64,000 nt of DNA from Lutibacter sp. (GTDB lineage: Bacteria > Bacteroidota > Bacteroidia > Flavobacteriales > Flavobacteriaceae). This document shows, piece by piece, positions 45,658-55,280 of this stretch. Under the pieces are notes generated by a model. That model was given only the letters and a program-made list of their open reading frames with translations, had not been told where the DNA came from and made no database searches. The translations under genes and the position numbers were made by a program. The DNA is taken from assembly GCF_016342705.1 (NCBI RefSeq), contig NZ_JAEINV010000005.1:177321-241320 (forward strand), in the 5' to 3' direction. Positions within the stretch are counted from its first letter, which is position 1; each line of letters opens with the position of its first letter.

Positions 45658-46611
45658 ATGTTAAAAAAAATAGCTTTTTTAGTGGTAATTACACTTTCAG
45701 TAACCTCTTGTGTTAGTAAAAAAGTGTATCAAGAATTGGAATCTAAATTTAATAATTTACGTTCTTCAAATTTAGAATTGTTAAAGGAAAAAGACGAGTT
45801 AGTTGCTTCAAAAAAAGTATTAGAAACATCTATACAAAGCCTTAAAGATGAATATGCTGCTTTAAAAAACAAAAAACTTATTTTAGAAAACGAATTATCA
45901 TCGCTTCAAACAAAACATAAAAATTTAGAAGAATCATATGATGCTCTTTCAACACAAAGTTCAAAAAAATTAGCAGAACAAGCTCAGAAAAATCAAGAAT
46001 TATTAGCAGAATTAGAAGTTAAAGAATTAAAATTAGCTGCAGAAAATAGCCGATTAGAAAAACTTCAAAAAGAATTAAAACAACGTTCTGAACAAATTGA
46101 CGAATTGGAAAGTTTAATTAATGCAAAAGAAGCACAAATGCAGCAATTAAAAAATGCAATTTCTAACGCATTACATAATTTTGAAGGAAAAGGGCTGACA
46201 GTAGTACATAAAAATGGAAAAATTTATGTTTCTATGGAAAATAAATTATTGTTTAATTCTGGAAGTTGGGCCGTTGGTGTTGAAGGTAAAAAAGCGGTGG
46301 AGCAATTGGCAAATGTATTAGCCGAAAATAAAGATATAAATGTGTTAATTGAAGGACATACAGATGATGTTCCTTATACTGGTTCAACGGTTATTGATAA
46401 CTGGGATTTATCTGTAAAACGTGCCACTGCAATTGTTAGAATTTTACAAAGCAAAAATGTAAATCCAACACAAATTACTGCGGCAGGAAGAAGTGAGTTT
46501 GTGCCAGTTGATACCAATAAAACAGCGGAAGGAAAAGCTAAAAATAGAAGAATTGAAATAATTTTGGCGCCAAATTTAGATCAAATTTCAAAACTTTTAA
46601 AAGAGGAATAA
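45658..46611 (+). CDS. OmpA family lipoprotein with coiled coil
   Basis: This 317-residue protein has a lipobox (VTSC, Cys18). A long heptad coiled coil (about 22-170) contains many Glu, Lys and Leu residues, and the C-terminal OmpA domain (about 195-317) has GHTDDVPYTG and KNRRIEI motifs. It probably links the outer membrane to peptidoglycan. It is followed directly by mltD with no gap, so the two probably act in the same envelope step. Confidence 0.9.
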   Translation: MLKKIAFLVVITLSVTSCVSKKVYQELESKFNNLRSSNLELLKEKDELVASKKVLETSIQSLKDEYAALKNKKLILENELSSLQTKHKNLEESYDALSTQSSKKLAEQAQKNQELLAELEVKELKLAAENSRLEKLQKELKQRSEQIDELESLINAKEAQMQQLKNAISNALHNFEGKGLTVVHKNGKIYVSMENKLLFNSGSWAVGVEGKKAVEQLANVLAENKDINVLIEGHTDDVPYTGSTVIDNWDLSVKRATAIVRILQSKNVNPTQITAAGRSEFVPVDTNKTAEGKAKNRRIEIILAPNLDQISKLLKEE

Positions 46612-48123
46612 ATGAAAAATTTAATAGTATTAATTCTAATTTTAGTTGCTAATATTGGATATACGCAAGATAAAACTGAAAATCAGGACTTAAAAAAACT
46701 AGAAGATTCTATTTTTCAAAATAAATTAGATTCTATTAAGTTTCAATTTCATAATGAAGTTAGTACAATAGATAGTTTATGGATTAATGAATTAATTAAT
46801 TCGCCATTAAATGATACATTACGATATTCTTTAGATGAAGATGAAGTTTTTGTGCCTGAATTAAAAGAATTACCCACGGAACTATTAAAAAAACGCTTGG
46901 TTGAATTAGATAGTAAAACGCCTTTTAATGTTGAATATAATCCTCAATTAGAGCAAATAATTAAATCATATCTATTAAAAAGAAAACCAGCATTATCCAT
47001 AATTATGGAAAGAGCACGGTTTTATTTTCCAATGTTTGAAGAGCATTTAGATAAATACAATATTCCGCTAGAATTAAAATATTTAGCAATTGTAGAGTCT
47101 GCCTTAAAACCAAATGCAAAATCTAGAGTTGGAGCAACCGGACTTTGGCAGTTTATGTACCAAACAGGCGTTTTATATAACTTAAATATTAGTTCTTATG
47201 TAGATGAACGTTCCGATCCAATTAGAGCCACAGAAGCAGCGTGTAAATACCTTTCAACATTATACAAAATTTATAATGATTGGGATTTAGCATTAGCAGC
47301 CTATAATTCGGGTCCTGGAAATGTAAATAAAGCAATTAGAAGAGCTGGTGGAAGTACTAATTTTTGGAATATCCGAAATTATTTACCTAGAGAAACAGCT
47401 AGTTATGTTCCAGCTTTTTACGCAACTATGTATATCTTTAAATATGCAAATGAACATAATATTGTAGCGCGTGAAAATACAATAACACGTTTTGAAACAG
47501 ATACTATTCAAATAAAAAAGCATATTACATTTCAACAAATTAAAGAAACGTTAAATGTAGATCCTGAAATTTTAAAATTTTTAAATCCACAATACAAATT
47601 AGAAATTATACCATATGTAAAAGAGAAAAATTACGTATTAACATTACCCATAAAACATGTTGGTAATTTTGTAAGTAATGAAAATTTAATTTACGCATAT
47701 GTAGATCTTCAAGAATCTAAACGAGAAAAAACCTTGCCTCAATATGTAGAAGTAAAAGATCAAGTTACCTATAAAGTGCGTAGAGGTGATTATTTAGGAA
47801 GAATTGCAAATAAATATAAAGTTTCCGTTACTAATTTAAAACGTTGGAATAATTTACGAAGCAACAATGTTAAAGTTGGGCAACGATTAAAAATTTACAC
47901 AAATAATGTAAATGTAGTTTCCACAACTAAATCAAAGTCTTCAGCAACAAAAGAAACAACAAATGGGGATTACAAAACCTATATTGTAAAATCTGGAGAC
48001 TCACTTTGGGCCATTGCACAAAAATATGCAAATGTTTCTGTTTCAAATATTAAAGATTGGAACAATATTTGGAGTGTTAAAAGTTTAAAACCGGGAACCA
48101 AATTGAAAATATTTAGCAAATGA
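46612..48123 (+). CDS. membrane-bound lytic transglycosylase with LysM repeats (MltD-like)
   Basis: This 503-residue protein has a signal peptide (ANIGYTQ, about 19), a helical spacer and an SLT lytic transglycosylase domain (about 145-290) with catalytic Glu162 in IVESALKP. GLWQFM and AYNSGPGNV motifs are also intact. Two LysM domains follow at about 385-425 and 455-503 (TYKVRRGDYLGRIA and TYIVKSGDSLWAIA), and they bind peptidoglycan. It cleaves glycan strands during growth or secretion. It overlaps the DUF4837 gene by 4 bp. Confidence 0.93.
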   Translation: MKNLIVLILILVANIGYTQDKTENQDLKKLEDSIFQNKLDSIKFQFHNEVSTIDSLWINELINSPLNDTLRYSLDEDEVFVPELKELPTELLKKRLVELDSKTPFNVEYNPQLEQIIKSYLLKRKPALSIIMERARFYFPMFEEHLDKYNIPLELKYLAIVESALKPNAKSRVGATGLWQFMYQTGVLYNLNISSYVDERSDPIRATEAACKYLSTLYKIYNDWDLALAAYNSGPGNVNKAIRRAGGSTNFWNIRNYLPRETASYVPAFYATMYIFKYANEHNIVARENTITRFETDTIQIKKHITFQQIKETLNVDPEILKFLNPQYKLEIIPYVKEKNYVLTLPIKHVGNFVSNENLIYAYVDLQESKREKTLPQYVEVKDQVTYKVRRGDYLGRIANKYKVSVTNLKRWNNLRSNNVKVGQRLKIYTNNVNVVSTTKSKSSATKETTNGDYKTYIVKSGDSLWAIAQKYANVSVSNIKDWNNIWSVKSLKPGTKLKIFSK

Positions 48124-49094
48124 AAAAAATAACATTATTTGTAGTTTTAATTTCCTTATTAATTGCTTGCAATCCAGCAAACGATAAAAAAGTATTAAAA
48201 GCAGCGAACGGAAGAATAAACAGTTTATTAGTAGTTATTAAAAATAGTGAATGGCAAGGCGATTTAGGAAATGAGTTGCGCAAAATTTTGGCAGAACCAG
48301 TATTAGCATTGCCGCAACCAGAATCTCAATTTGAAGTATCCCAAGTTCCGTTAGAAAGCTTTGGAAGTATGTTTAGAGCTACTAGAAACGTGTTAAGCAT
48401 AAATTTAGGTGATGAAAACTCCTTTACTATTACCACTAATGTATATGCGGCACCTCAAAAAATAATTACAATTACAGGGAAAACAGACGAAGATTTAATT
48501 GAATTGATTAAAACCAACAGTAAAAAAATTGTATCAGAATTTAAAGCATCTGATTTAGTTACTGTTCAAAAAAATATTTTAAAGAAATATTGGGATCCAA
48601 CCACTATAAAAACATTTAAAGAGCAAGGTTATTCTATTAAAATTCCAAGAAATTATAACTTAGTGGATGATACCGGAGATTTTCTTTGGTACAGATACCA
48701 CATTAATGGAGCAAATAGCATGGAAATTATAACCTATTCTTATCCTATTGAAAATGAAGATGATGAAAATGGAAATACAATTGTTGCGCATAGAGATTCT
48801 ATAGGTAAAAAATATATTCCAGGACAAGTTGAAGATTCGCACATGATTACTGAAGAAGCGTTTACACCACATATTTTTGAAGTAGAATTAGCTGGTAAAA
48901 AAGCATTTGAAACCAGAGGAAAATGGGAAGTGAAAGGCATGTATATGGCTGGCCCATTTTTAAGTTATTCAGTAATTGATAAGGCTAAAAATAGAGTTGT
49001 TGTTGTAGAAGGCTTAACCTATGCTCCATCAGTAAACAAAAGAGATTATATGTTTGAAATTGAAGCTATTTTAAAAACGTTAAAAATAAATTAG
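48120..49094 (+). CDS. DUF4837 family lipoprotein
   Basis: This 324-residue lipoprotein has a lipobox (LIAC, Cys17). The family is restricted to Bacteroidota and its function is unknown. Conserved features include the GRINSLLVVI start of the mature part, MFRATRNVLSINL and the region around GDFLWYRYHINGANSMEIITYSYP. Its start overlaps the mltD stop and it closes the eight-gene + strand run. Only 3 bp separate it from the convergent dinB gene; I see no terminator there. Confidence 0.85.
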   Translation: MKKITLFVVLISLLIACNPANDKKVLKAANGRINSLLVVIKNSEWQGDLGNELRKILAEPVLALPQPESQFEVSQVPLESFGSMFRATRNVLSINLGDENSFTITTNVYAAPQKIITITGKTDEDLIELIKTNSKKIVSEFKASDLVTVQKNILKKYWDPTTIKTFKEQGYSIKIPRNYNLVDDTGDFLWYRYHINGANSMEIITYSYPIENEDDENGNTIVAHRDSIGKKYIPGQVEDSHMITEEAFTPHIFEVELAGKKAFETRGKWEVKGMYMAGPFLSYSVIDKAKNRVVVVEGLTYAPSVNKRDYMFEIEAILKTLKIN

Positions 49095-49097
49095 TTC

Positions 49098-50192
49098 TTA
49101 AAATTCAAATTTTAACTGCACATTTATAGGTTTTTCAGGGCTTTCTTTTGAATGAATGTTTAAGTTAGTGACTGAAATTCCTAATAACCGAACAGAGTTT
49201 AATACTTTATCTTGATATAATAATTCCTTTACAGTATCCAAAAGAATATTTTTATCTTTTATAAAATAGGGTAAGGTTTTACTACGCGTTTGGGTAGTAA
49301 AATCGCTGTATTTTATTTTTAGCGTTATAGTTTTACCAGAAACTTTAGATCGTATCAATCGTTGTTCTAATTCTTCAGAAATTCGCACTAATTTTTCTAA
49401 CATATAAACTTCTGAAGTCAAATTTTTTAAAAACGTATGTTCAGCAGCAACTGATTTTCGTTTTTTGTTTGGCTTCACTTCACTTTGATAGTGCCCTCTT
49501 ACTAATTGATAATAATGACTGCCCGAATTTTTAAAATGTTCTATTAAAAACTCTTCTGATTTTGATTTTAAATCAATTCCTTTAAAAATACCTAAATTGT
49601 ACATTTTGGCTGTTGTAACTTTACCTATTCCATAAAACTTTTCAATAGGTAATTCTTCTAAAAAAACAATAATTTCTTCAGGTGGAATTGTTTTTTGTCC
49701 ATTTGGTTTATTAATATCTGATGCTATTTTTGCAACAAATTTGCTACTTGAAATTCCTGCAGAAGCATTTAATCCTAACTCATCAAAAATACGTTTCCTA
49801 ATTTCTTTGGCAATTAAACTAGCTGAGGGATTTCCCTTTTTATTTTCAGTAACATCTAAATAAGCTTCGTCTAAAGAAAGTGGTTCAACCAAATCTGTAT
49901 ATTCATGAAAAATGGCGCTTATTTTTTTTGAAATTTCTTTATATCTATCAAACCTTGGTTTTACAAATATTAAGTGTGGACATTTTTTTTTAGCTAAAAT
50001 ACCACTCATAGATGAGCGAACTCCAAATTTTCTAGCTTCATAACTTGCTGCAGAAACTACACCTCGTTCTCCACCTCCACCAACTGCAATTGGTTTTCCT
50101 TTTAATTCAGGATTGTCTAATTGTTCAACAGAGGCATAAAACGCATCCATATCAATATGAATTATTTTTCGATATGTAGTTGTTTGCTCCAT
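49098..50192 (-). CDS. dinB: DNA polymerase IV (Y family)
   Basis: This 364-residue translesion polymerase has the metal-binding IHIDMDAFYASVEQ motif (about 12-25) and the catalytic PLSLDEAYLDVT motif (about 100-111). Two helix-hairpin-helix-type segments (YGIGKVTTAKM) and the little-finger domain with a C-terminal beta-clamp-like tail complete it. It copies damaged templates with low fidelity. The -7 element at 50200-50207 leaves a very short leader. I do not see an obvious LexA box. Confidence 0.95.
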   Translation of the reverse strand: MEQTTTYRKIIHIDMDAFYASVEQLDNPELKGKPIAVGGGGERGVVSAASYEARKFGVRSSMSGILAKKKCPHLIFVKPRFDRYKEISKKISAIFHEYTDLVEPLSLDEAYLDVTENKKGNPSASLIAKEIRKRIFDELGLNASAGISSSKFVAKIASDINKPNGQKTIPPEEIIVFLEELPIEKFYGIGKVTTAKMYNLGIFKGIDLKSKSEEFLIEHFKNSGSHYYQLVRGHYQSEVKPNKKRKSVAAEHTFLKNLTSEVYMLEKLVRISEELEQRLIRSKVSGKTITLKIKYSDFTTQTRSKTLPYFIKDKNILLDTVKELLYQDKVLNSVRLLGISVTNLNIHSKESPEKPINVQLKFEF

Positions 50193-50199
50193 TCAATAA

Positions 50200-50207
50200 C
50201 AAATATA
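50200..50207 (-). promoter_or_regulatory. -7 promoter element of dinB
   Basis: On the - strand TATATTTG matches TAnnTTTG and lies 7 bp before the ATG at 50192, giving an almost leaderless mRNA. Confidence 0.5.
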
Positions 50208-50212
50208 AAAAG

Positions 50213-50240
50213 AAAAGGGTTGCTAATTAGCAACCCTTTT
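50213..50240. terminator. terminator of gdhA, potentially bidirectional
   Basis: GGGTTGCTAATTAGCAACCC (50217-50236) is a perfect palindrome with AAAA and TTTT flanks. It separates gdhA from dinB. Confidence 0.85.
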
Positions 50241-50262
50241 CAACCTATTTAAACTTTATTTC

Positions 50263-51600
50263 TTATACAATTCCTAAATCTAACATAGAATCTGCAACTT
50301 TAATAAATCCAGCAATATTAGCTCCTTTTACGTAGTTAATATAACCATCTTGTTCAGTTCCATATTTTAAACAAGCTGTATGAATAGAGTGCATAATTTG
50401 ATGTAATTTAGCATCAACTTCATCTTTAGTCCAACTCATTTTCATTGCGTTTTGGCTCATTTCTAAACCAGAAACTGCTACTCCACCAGCGTTTACTGCT
50501 TTACCAGGTCCGTATAAAATTTTAGCATTATGAAATACATCTACAGCTTCAGGTGTGCAACCCATATTAGAAACTTCTGCAACATATTTAACACCGTTTG
50601 CAACTAATTTTTTTGCGTCTTCGCCATCTAATTCGTTTTGAGTAGCGCAAGGCATTGCTATATCACATTTAACTCCCCAAGGTTTTTCACCTGGATAGAA
50701 TTTTGCTTCTGGAAATTCTTGAACATATGGTGCAACAATATCATTATTTGAAGCTCTTAAAAGTAATAAATAATGAATTTTGTCAGCATCTAATCCTTTC
50801 TCATCATAAATATAACCATCAGGTCCAGAAATAGTTACAACTTTACCTCCTAATTCAGTAAGTTTTAGTGCAGAACCCCAAGTTACGTTTCCAAATCCTG
50901 AAAGTGAAATTGTTTTTCCTTCAAAAGTATCGTTTTTAGTTTCTAACATTTCTTTTGTGAAATATACGCCACCAAAACCTGTTGCTTCTGGTCTAATTAA
51001 GCTTCCTCCCCAATTTAAACCTTTACCTGTAAATACTCCTGAATTTTCTTGTTGTAGTTTTTTATACATTCCGTACATAAAACCAATTTCGCGTCCACCA
51101 GTTCCAATATCACCAGCAGGAACATCGGTATTTGGACCAATAACTCTCCATAATTCAAGCATAAAAGCTTGGCAAAAACGCATAATTTCATTATCTGATT
51201 TTCCTTTTGGATTAAAATCAGATCCACCTTTTCCACCACCCATTGGCAATGTAGTTAGTGCATTTTTAAAGATTTGTTCAAAACCTAAAAACTTTAAAAT
51301 ACTTAAGTTAACACTTGGGTGTAAACGAATTCCTCCTTTATATGGACCAATAGCATTATTAAATTGTACTCTGTGACCTAAATTAACTTGTACATTTCCG
51401 GCATCATCTACCCAAGAAATTCTAAATGTTAAAATACGATCTGGCTCCACTAGGCGTTCAATAATTTTTGCAGCCTCATATTGTGGATTTTCATTATATA
51501 TAGTCTCAATAGACTCTAAAACTTCGTGCACAGCTTGCAAATATTCTTTTTCGCCTGGGTGCTTAGTTTCAAGATTAGTTAATATTTCTTTTACATTCAT
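50263..51600 (-). CDS. gdhA: NADP-specific glutamate dehydrogenase
   Basis: This 445-residue enzyme assimilates ammonia into glutamate. The catalytic region GPYKGGIRLHPSV and PMGGGKGGSDF contains the essential lysines. DVPAGDIGTGGREIG and the FGNVTWG nucleotide-binding loop also match the NADP-specific hexameric type. It has a clear -7 promoter 42 bp upstream and a strong terminator. Expression is probably nitrogen-responsive, but no operator is recognisable. Confidence 0.97.
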   Translation of the reverse strand: MNVKEILTNLETKHPGEKEYLQAVHEVLESIETIYNENPQYEAAKIIERLVEPDRILTFRISWVDDAGNVQVNLGHRVQFNNAIGPYKGGIRLHPSVNLSILKFLGFEQIFKNALTTLPMGGGKGGSDFNPKGKSDNEIMRFCQAFMLELWRVIGPNTDVPAGDIGTGGREIGFMYGMYKKLQQENSGVFTGKGLNWGGSLIRPEATGFGGVYFTKEMLETKNDTFEGKTISLSGFGNVTWGSALKLTELGGKVVTISGPDGYIYDEKGLDADKIHYLLLLRASNNDIVAPYVQEFPEAKFYPGEKPWGVKCDIAMPCATQNELDGEDAKKLVANGVKYVAEVSNMGCTPEAVDVFHNAKILYGPGKAVNAGGVAVSGLEMSQNAMKMSWTKDEVDAKLHQIMHSIHTACLKYGTEQDGYINYVKGANIAGFIKVADSMLDLGIV

Positions 51601-51641
51601 AATTATATTATTTATAGTTGGTTAAAAAATAAAATCGTACA

Positions 51642-51649
51642 CAAAAGTA
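51642..51649 (-). promoter_or_regulatory. -7 promoter element of gdhA
   Basis: On the - strand TACTTTTG matches TAnnTTTG, 41 bp before the ATG at 51600. Confidence 0.55.
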
Positions 51650-51779
51650 CATATTTTTAATTCAATTTTGAGTAACTTTTATATTGTTATTTTTAGCATT
51701 TAATATTTATTTAACGATATTTTATTAATTTGAGATATTTTAACTGTTTTAAAGGCTGTTTTTTATGAATTACATATTT

Positions 51780-54700
51780 TTACATAAATCCATCCGGTGG
51801 CATTTCATCACTTAAATCGTCTAGTTTTGAAACATCTTCAACCGAAAAACCTTCTTTAAAAATGGCTGCTTTATTATTTTTTCCTTCAATAATAACTGTA
51901 AGTGGTTGTTTAAAACAGATGTGACGTAAAAACTCATCTTCATAAACAGCTTTTTGTTTATTTAAATACTCCACATCAAAAAATCCGTCATTTATAAATG
52001 GATTTATAGTTAAATATCCCACTTTAAATGATGTCAAATTCTGAAAGAAATGAGTTCCCTGACTTGGGTCAATTCTAAAATTATCTAAACCAGACTCTAC
52101 TATAATTTTAGCAGCAGAAATTTGTGGCCATATCACTGGAATTCCTAACCAAGGATCACTAGACCCCCATCTTCCTGGACCAACTAAAATATAACGTTTG
52201 TCTTTTTCAACAAACATTTTATTAATTTTATCTACGGCTGTAGCAATTTGTCTGGTATTTGCTGAATTAAATGTCTCTGGTTTTACATATACAAAATCTG
52301 TAATGTGTTCATATTTACCATTTCCTAACGCCGATTCTGAGTAAATAATTGAATCATTCACATTAAAGTTGTCAGGTAATTTCCCTACATCATCATTGCT
52401 TTCTACAATTGGTCTAATTTGTAAAAAACTAAATTCTTTTCGTTTACCTTCTGGAACATCGAGGTTTACAGCAAACTCCATTTCAATTGGATTTCGCATT
52501 TCTCTTTGCCCTGTTTTTAATAGTTCTTGTAAAATTTCGGCTAAAGGAAATGTGTTGTATTTTAAAATATTATCAAATGAAATAACACGAATTCCATCGT
52601 GCATAACACCTGGTCTAATTATATTGTTTTGCAAATCATAGGTTGCCGCCACAAATTTTAAGGAACCGTGATTTTCTGCACTTCTAATTGAAATTTTCTT
52701 TTTATTTATAGATTGATTTGTGGAAACCGTATAACTGTTTGGGTTTACATCTAATCCGTAAAAATACTGTTGCGTATCACGTTGTGTTGAACCTGGAGAT
52801 GATAATTGTAATACTTTTTTGGGATGGTATGGTGAAAACCGCAAGGTTTGCCCTCCACCAACTATCATTTCACCTAAACCTAACGCAATGTTTGCAATTC
52901 CTTCTTCCGGAAGTTCATTTCCTATTGGATAAAAATTTATTGATCTGGCAACTCCTGAAACATTTGGGTAATATACATCTTGGTATTGTTTTCCTGTAAC
53001 TTCTTGAAGAATTACGGCCATTTTACTTTCTTCAATTGTATGAGCTGTAGTTTTTAAATACATTTTACTGCCTATAAAAAACGCTGAAGCCATTACAGAT
53101 TTAACAGCATTGCACACCATTTCTAACATTTGAACTGGTGGTGCTGGCGGAAGCATGTAAGTTGCAAAAACACCCGCAAAAGGTTGGTAATGACTATCTT
53201 CCAAAACACTTGATGACCTAACAGCAAGTGGCGATTTATTTACTTTTAAAAATGCTTTAATATCTTCAACAACCCAAACTGGTAATGGTTTAGATATAAA
53301 TTCATTTAAAATTTCATCATCATTATCACAATTTGCAACAAACCTAATTAGCTTATGTTCCTCCATAAACTCATCAAAAACATCGGTACTTAAAACAACG
53401 GTTCTTGGTATTGAAATTAAAACGTTATCAAACTTTTTAAATAACTTATTGCGTTTTAAAAACGAATCTATAAACGCTAAACCTCTTCCCTTTCCTCCTA
53501 ATGCTCCATCTCCAATTCGTGCAAAACCTAAATATTCGTCGTATTTATTTTTATTGAATTTTGAAATTACCCCTCTAGATCTAAATACGCGGTATAATTT
53601 TATGGCGTTTATTAAAAATTCTCGTGCTTCATTTACATCTACAAAATCATCATATTCAATATTGCTAAATAAATTTGCAAGCGGAAACAACGCTCTTGAT
53701 TTTAACCATTTGGAATATTCACTTCGTTTTGCATGGTACATAAATGAATCTGCAGTAACTGTATTTAATGCTCTTTGAAAACCAGTTAAATCTTTTACAG
53801 ATGCTAATACTTTCATTTGAACTGGATCCCAAAATTCAAATTCACCAAAAGAAAAATATTGATTGATATATATTTTTATTTCTTCTTCTAACGTTTCGGA
53901 ATGTTTGTATAAAAACTTACCCTTTAGTTCTAAAGCGTATTTTTCATTATTACTATCTGAAGATTGAATTAAAACAGGAAAATAGCGCTCAAAACTTCTT
54001 ACATATTTTAATAATTCAAAACCAGCCTTTGGATCACGTTTACCACTTTTAAAGTAAGAAACATCTGAAATAACACCTAAAAGATTGTCCTTATATTTAT
54101 CAAACAAGAGTTTTCCTTCTTCAAAATTTGTAGCTAATAATATTTTTGGCCTACCGCGCATTAACATCATTTTCCGATGTTCGTTAAGACCTTCAGACAT
54201 AAAAGCGTCTGATTGTTTTAAAATAATTTTGTAAATTATAGGTAAATATCGTGAATAAAAGCGCAGAGAATCTTCCACCAATAAAATGGCTTTCACACCA
54301 ATTTTATTAATATCATTTTCAGCATTCATTCTATCTTCACTTAATTTAATGATGGCTAAAAAAATATCAACATTACCATTCCAATGAAAAACAAAATCTA
54401 TAACTCCTGTATTTGCTTTTTCTAATTTTTGTCTTAATTCTGATGAGTAATGACTTAGTGCCGCAATAGGTACATCTGGAAACGATTCTTTAATTATTTT
54501 TGAAGTTTCAAATGCCTTGTAATTTCCAATATCTAACCAAGTAATAACTAAATCAATTTTATCCGAAGCTAAAGTTGTAACCGCTCTTTTTGCAGAATTT
54601 GCATGTATAAAACTTGGAGGATATCTTAAGTTTAATGAAGTGTACTCATAAAAAATGCGTTCATCAATTCTACCATCCTCTTCTAACATATAAAAATCAT

Positions 54701-54809
54701 AGTTAGAACAAACAATAAGCACTTTATTAATTCTGTTTTGCATTAACTTATTAAATGCAACTTCTTCAAATTCGTATTTTCTTAAATCTGGTAATACCCT
54801 TTTTGTCAT
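51780..54809 (-). CDS. PEP/pyruvate-binding domain protein with receiver-like N-terminus
   Basis: This 1009-residue protein combines an N-terminal part with two receiver-like folds (about 28-150, VLIVCSNYDF; and about 175-320, AILLVEDSLRFY) and a PPDK N-terminal-type ATP-grasp domain (about 430-870). The ATP-grasp motifs include GALGGKGRGLAF, LAVRSSSVLEDS and RYILVGPGRWGSSDPWLG. It lacks the phosphohistidine and PEP-utilising domains of true pyruvate phosphate dikinase or PEP synthase. Whether it phosphorylates something or only binds nucleotide is unknown. The two-REC plus ATP-grasp layout suggests a signalling or metabolic control protein. Confidence 0.8.
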   Translation of the reverse strand: MTKRVLPDLRKYEFEEVAFNKLMQNRINKVLIVCSNYDFYMLEEDGRIDERIFYEYTSLNLRYPPSFIHANSAKRAVTTLASDKIDLVITWLDIGNYKAFETSKIIKESFPDVPIAALSHYSSELRQKLEKANTGVIDFVFHWNGNVDIFLAIIKLSEDRMNAENDINKIGVKAILLVEDSLRFYSRYLPIIYKIILKQSDAFMSEGLNEHRKMMLMRGRPKILLATNFEEGKLLFDKYKDNLLGVISDVSYFKSGKRDPKAGFELLKYVRSFERYFPVLIQSSDSNNEKYALELKGKFLYKHSETLEEEIKIYINQYFSFGEFEFWDPVQMKVLASVKDLTGFQRALNTVTADSFMYHAKRSEYSKWLKSRALFPLANLFSNIEYDDFVDVNEAREFLINAIKLYRVFRSRGVISKFNKNKYDEYLGFARIGDGALGGKGRGLAFIDSFLKRNKLFKKFDNVLISIPRTVVLSTDVFDEFMEEHKLIRFVANCDNDDEILNEFISKPLPVWVVEDIKAFLKVNKSPLAVRSSSVLEDSHYQPFAGVFATYMLPPAPPVQMLEMVCNAVKSVMASAFFIGSKMYLKTTAHTIEESKMAVILQEVTGKQYQDVYYPNVSGVARSINFYPIGNELPEEGIANIALGLGEMIVGGGQTLRFSPYHPKKVLQLSSPGSTQRDTQQYFYGLDVNPNSYTVSTNQSINKKKISIRSAENHGSLKFVAATYDLQNNIIRPGVMHDGIRVISFDNILKYNTFPLAEILQELLKTGQREMRNPIEMEFAVNLDVPEGKRKEFSFLQIRPIVESNDDVGKLPDNFNVNDSIIYSESALGNGKYEHITDFVYVKPETFNSANTRQIATAVDKINKMFVEKDKRYILVGPGRWGSSDPWLGIPVIWPQISAAKIIVESGLDNFRIDPSQGTHFFQNLTSFKVGYLTINPFINDGFFDVEYLNKQKAVYEDEFLRHICFKQPLTVIIEGKNNKAAIFKEGFSVEDVSKLDDLSDEMPPDGFM

Positions 54810-54891
54810 TTTATTCCATTATTTTCTCTAACCAAGAAAGCTATTTAATACTCAAAAAAATCACCTTTCTATTAAAATCCTTTATTTGTAA

Positions 54892-54920
54892 AAAAAGGGT
54901 TACCCATAGCAACCCTTTTT
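54892..54920 (-). terminator. terminator of a small - strand transcript
   Basis: AAAAAGGGTT and AACCCTTTTT (arms within 54892-54920) form a stem with a loop of about 9 bases and a seven-base U-tract on the - strand. No annotated - strand gene lies upstream of it before the divergent pheS promoter. Confidence 0.75.
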
Positions 54921-54945
54921 AAGTGTAAATAAAGAACCATTAAAA

Positions 54946-54987
54946 TTAAGAAATTTTGTACAATACTTCGCTCATAATTTCAAACAT
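54946..54987 (-). CDS. 13-codon ORF in a small orphan transcript
   Basis: A short frame ATG...TAA encodes MFEIMSEVLYKIS. It lies between a consensus -7 element (55060-55067) and a terminator (54892-54920), giving a transcript of about 160 bases. There is no recognisable Shine-Dalgarno, as is normal in this phylum. I cannot name it; it could be a small protein, a leader peptide for the downstream gene or part of a non-coding RNA. The 471-bp gap 54810-55280 contains only this unit and the divergent pheS promoter. Confidence 0.35.
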   Translation of the reverse strand: MFEIMSEVLYKIS

Positions 54988-55059
54988 ATTAATAAATTAT
55001 TATATTTTATATTTCGTAATATATTATAACTTATTTTATGTATTAACTAAAAAACACAT

Positions 55060-55067
55060 CAAATATA
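55060..55067 (-). promoter_or_regulatory. -7 promoter element of the small transcript
   Basis: On the - strand TATATTTG is an exact TAnnTTTG match, 72 bp before the 13-codon ORF and about 145 bp before the terminator. Confidence 0.5.
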
Positions 55068-55251
55068 GCTATTTTTTTAATTATAATAAAATTTTTAACC
55101 TTCCATTTAAAGAAATTTGTATTTTTTCTAAAACGTTTTCGTAACGTTAATTTAATTATTTAATCTAACCACTTATATATCAACAATAAAATTTAAAGCA
55201 ATGTTGATTTATCATTGCAATCCAAAATCATATAAACAAAATAAAAATGTG

Positions 55252-55259
55252 TAAATTTG
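55252..55259 (+). promoter_or_regulatory. -7 promoter element of pheS
   Basis: TAAATTTG matches TAnnTTTG and ends 21 bp before the ATG at 55281. Confidence 0.55.
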
Positions 55260-55280
55260 CACTCTAATTTTATATGTAAA

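Noticed and set aside
50957..51376. Open frame of 139 codons opposite gdhA.
   Set aside because: It is antisense to a strongly conserved enzyme and Pro/Ile-rich, with no recognisable domain.
54956..55144. Open frame of 62 codons on the + strand between the PEP-binding gene and pheS.
   Set aside because: It is dominated by Ile, Tyr, Asn and Phe in a very AT-rich gap, which open frames show by chance. The - strand features there form a more coherent unit.
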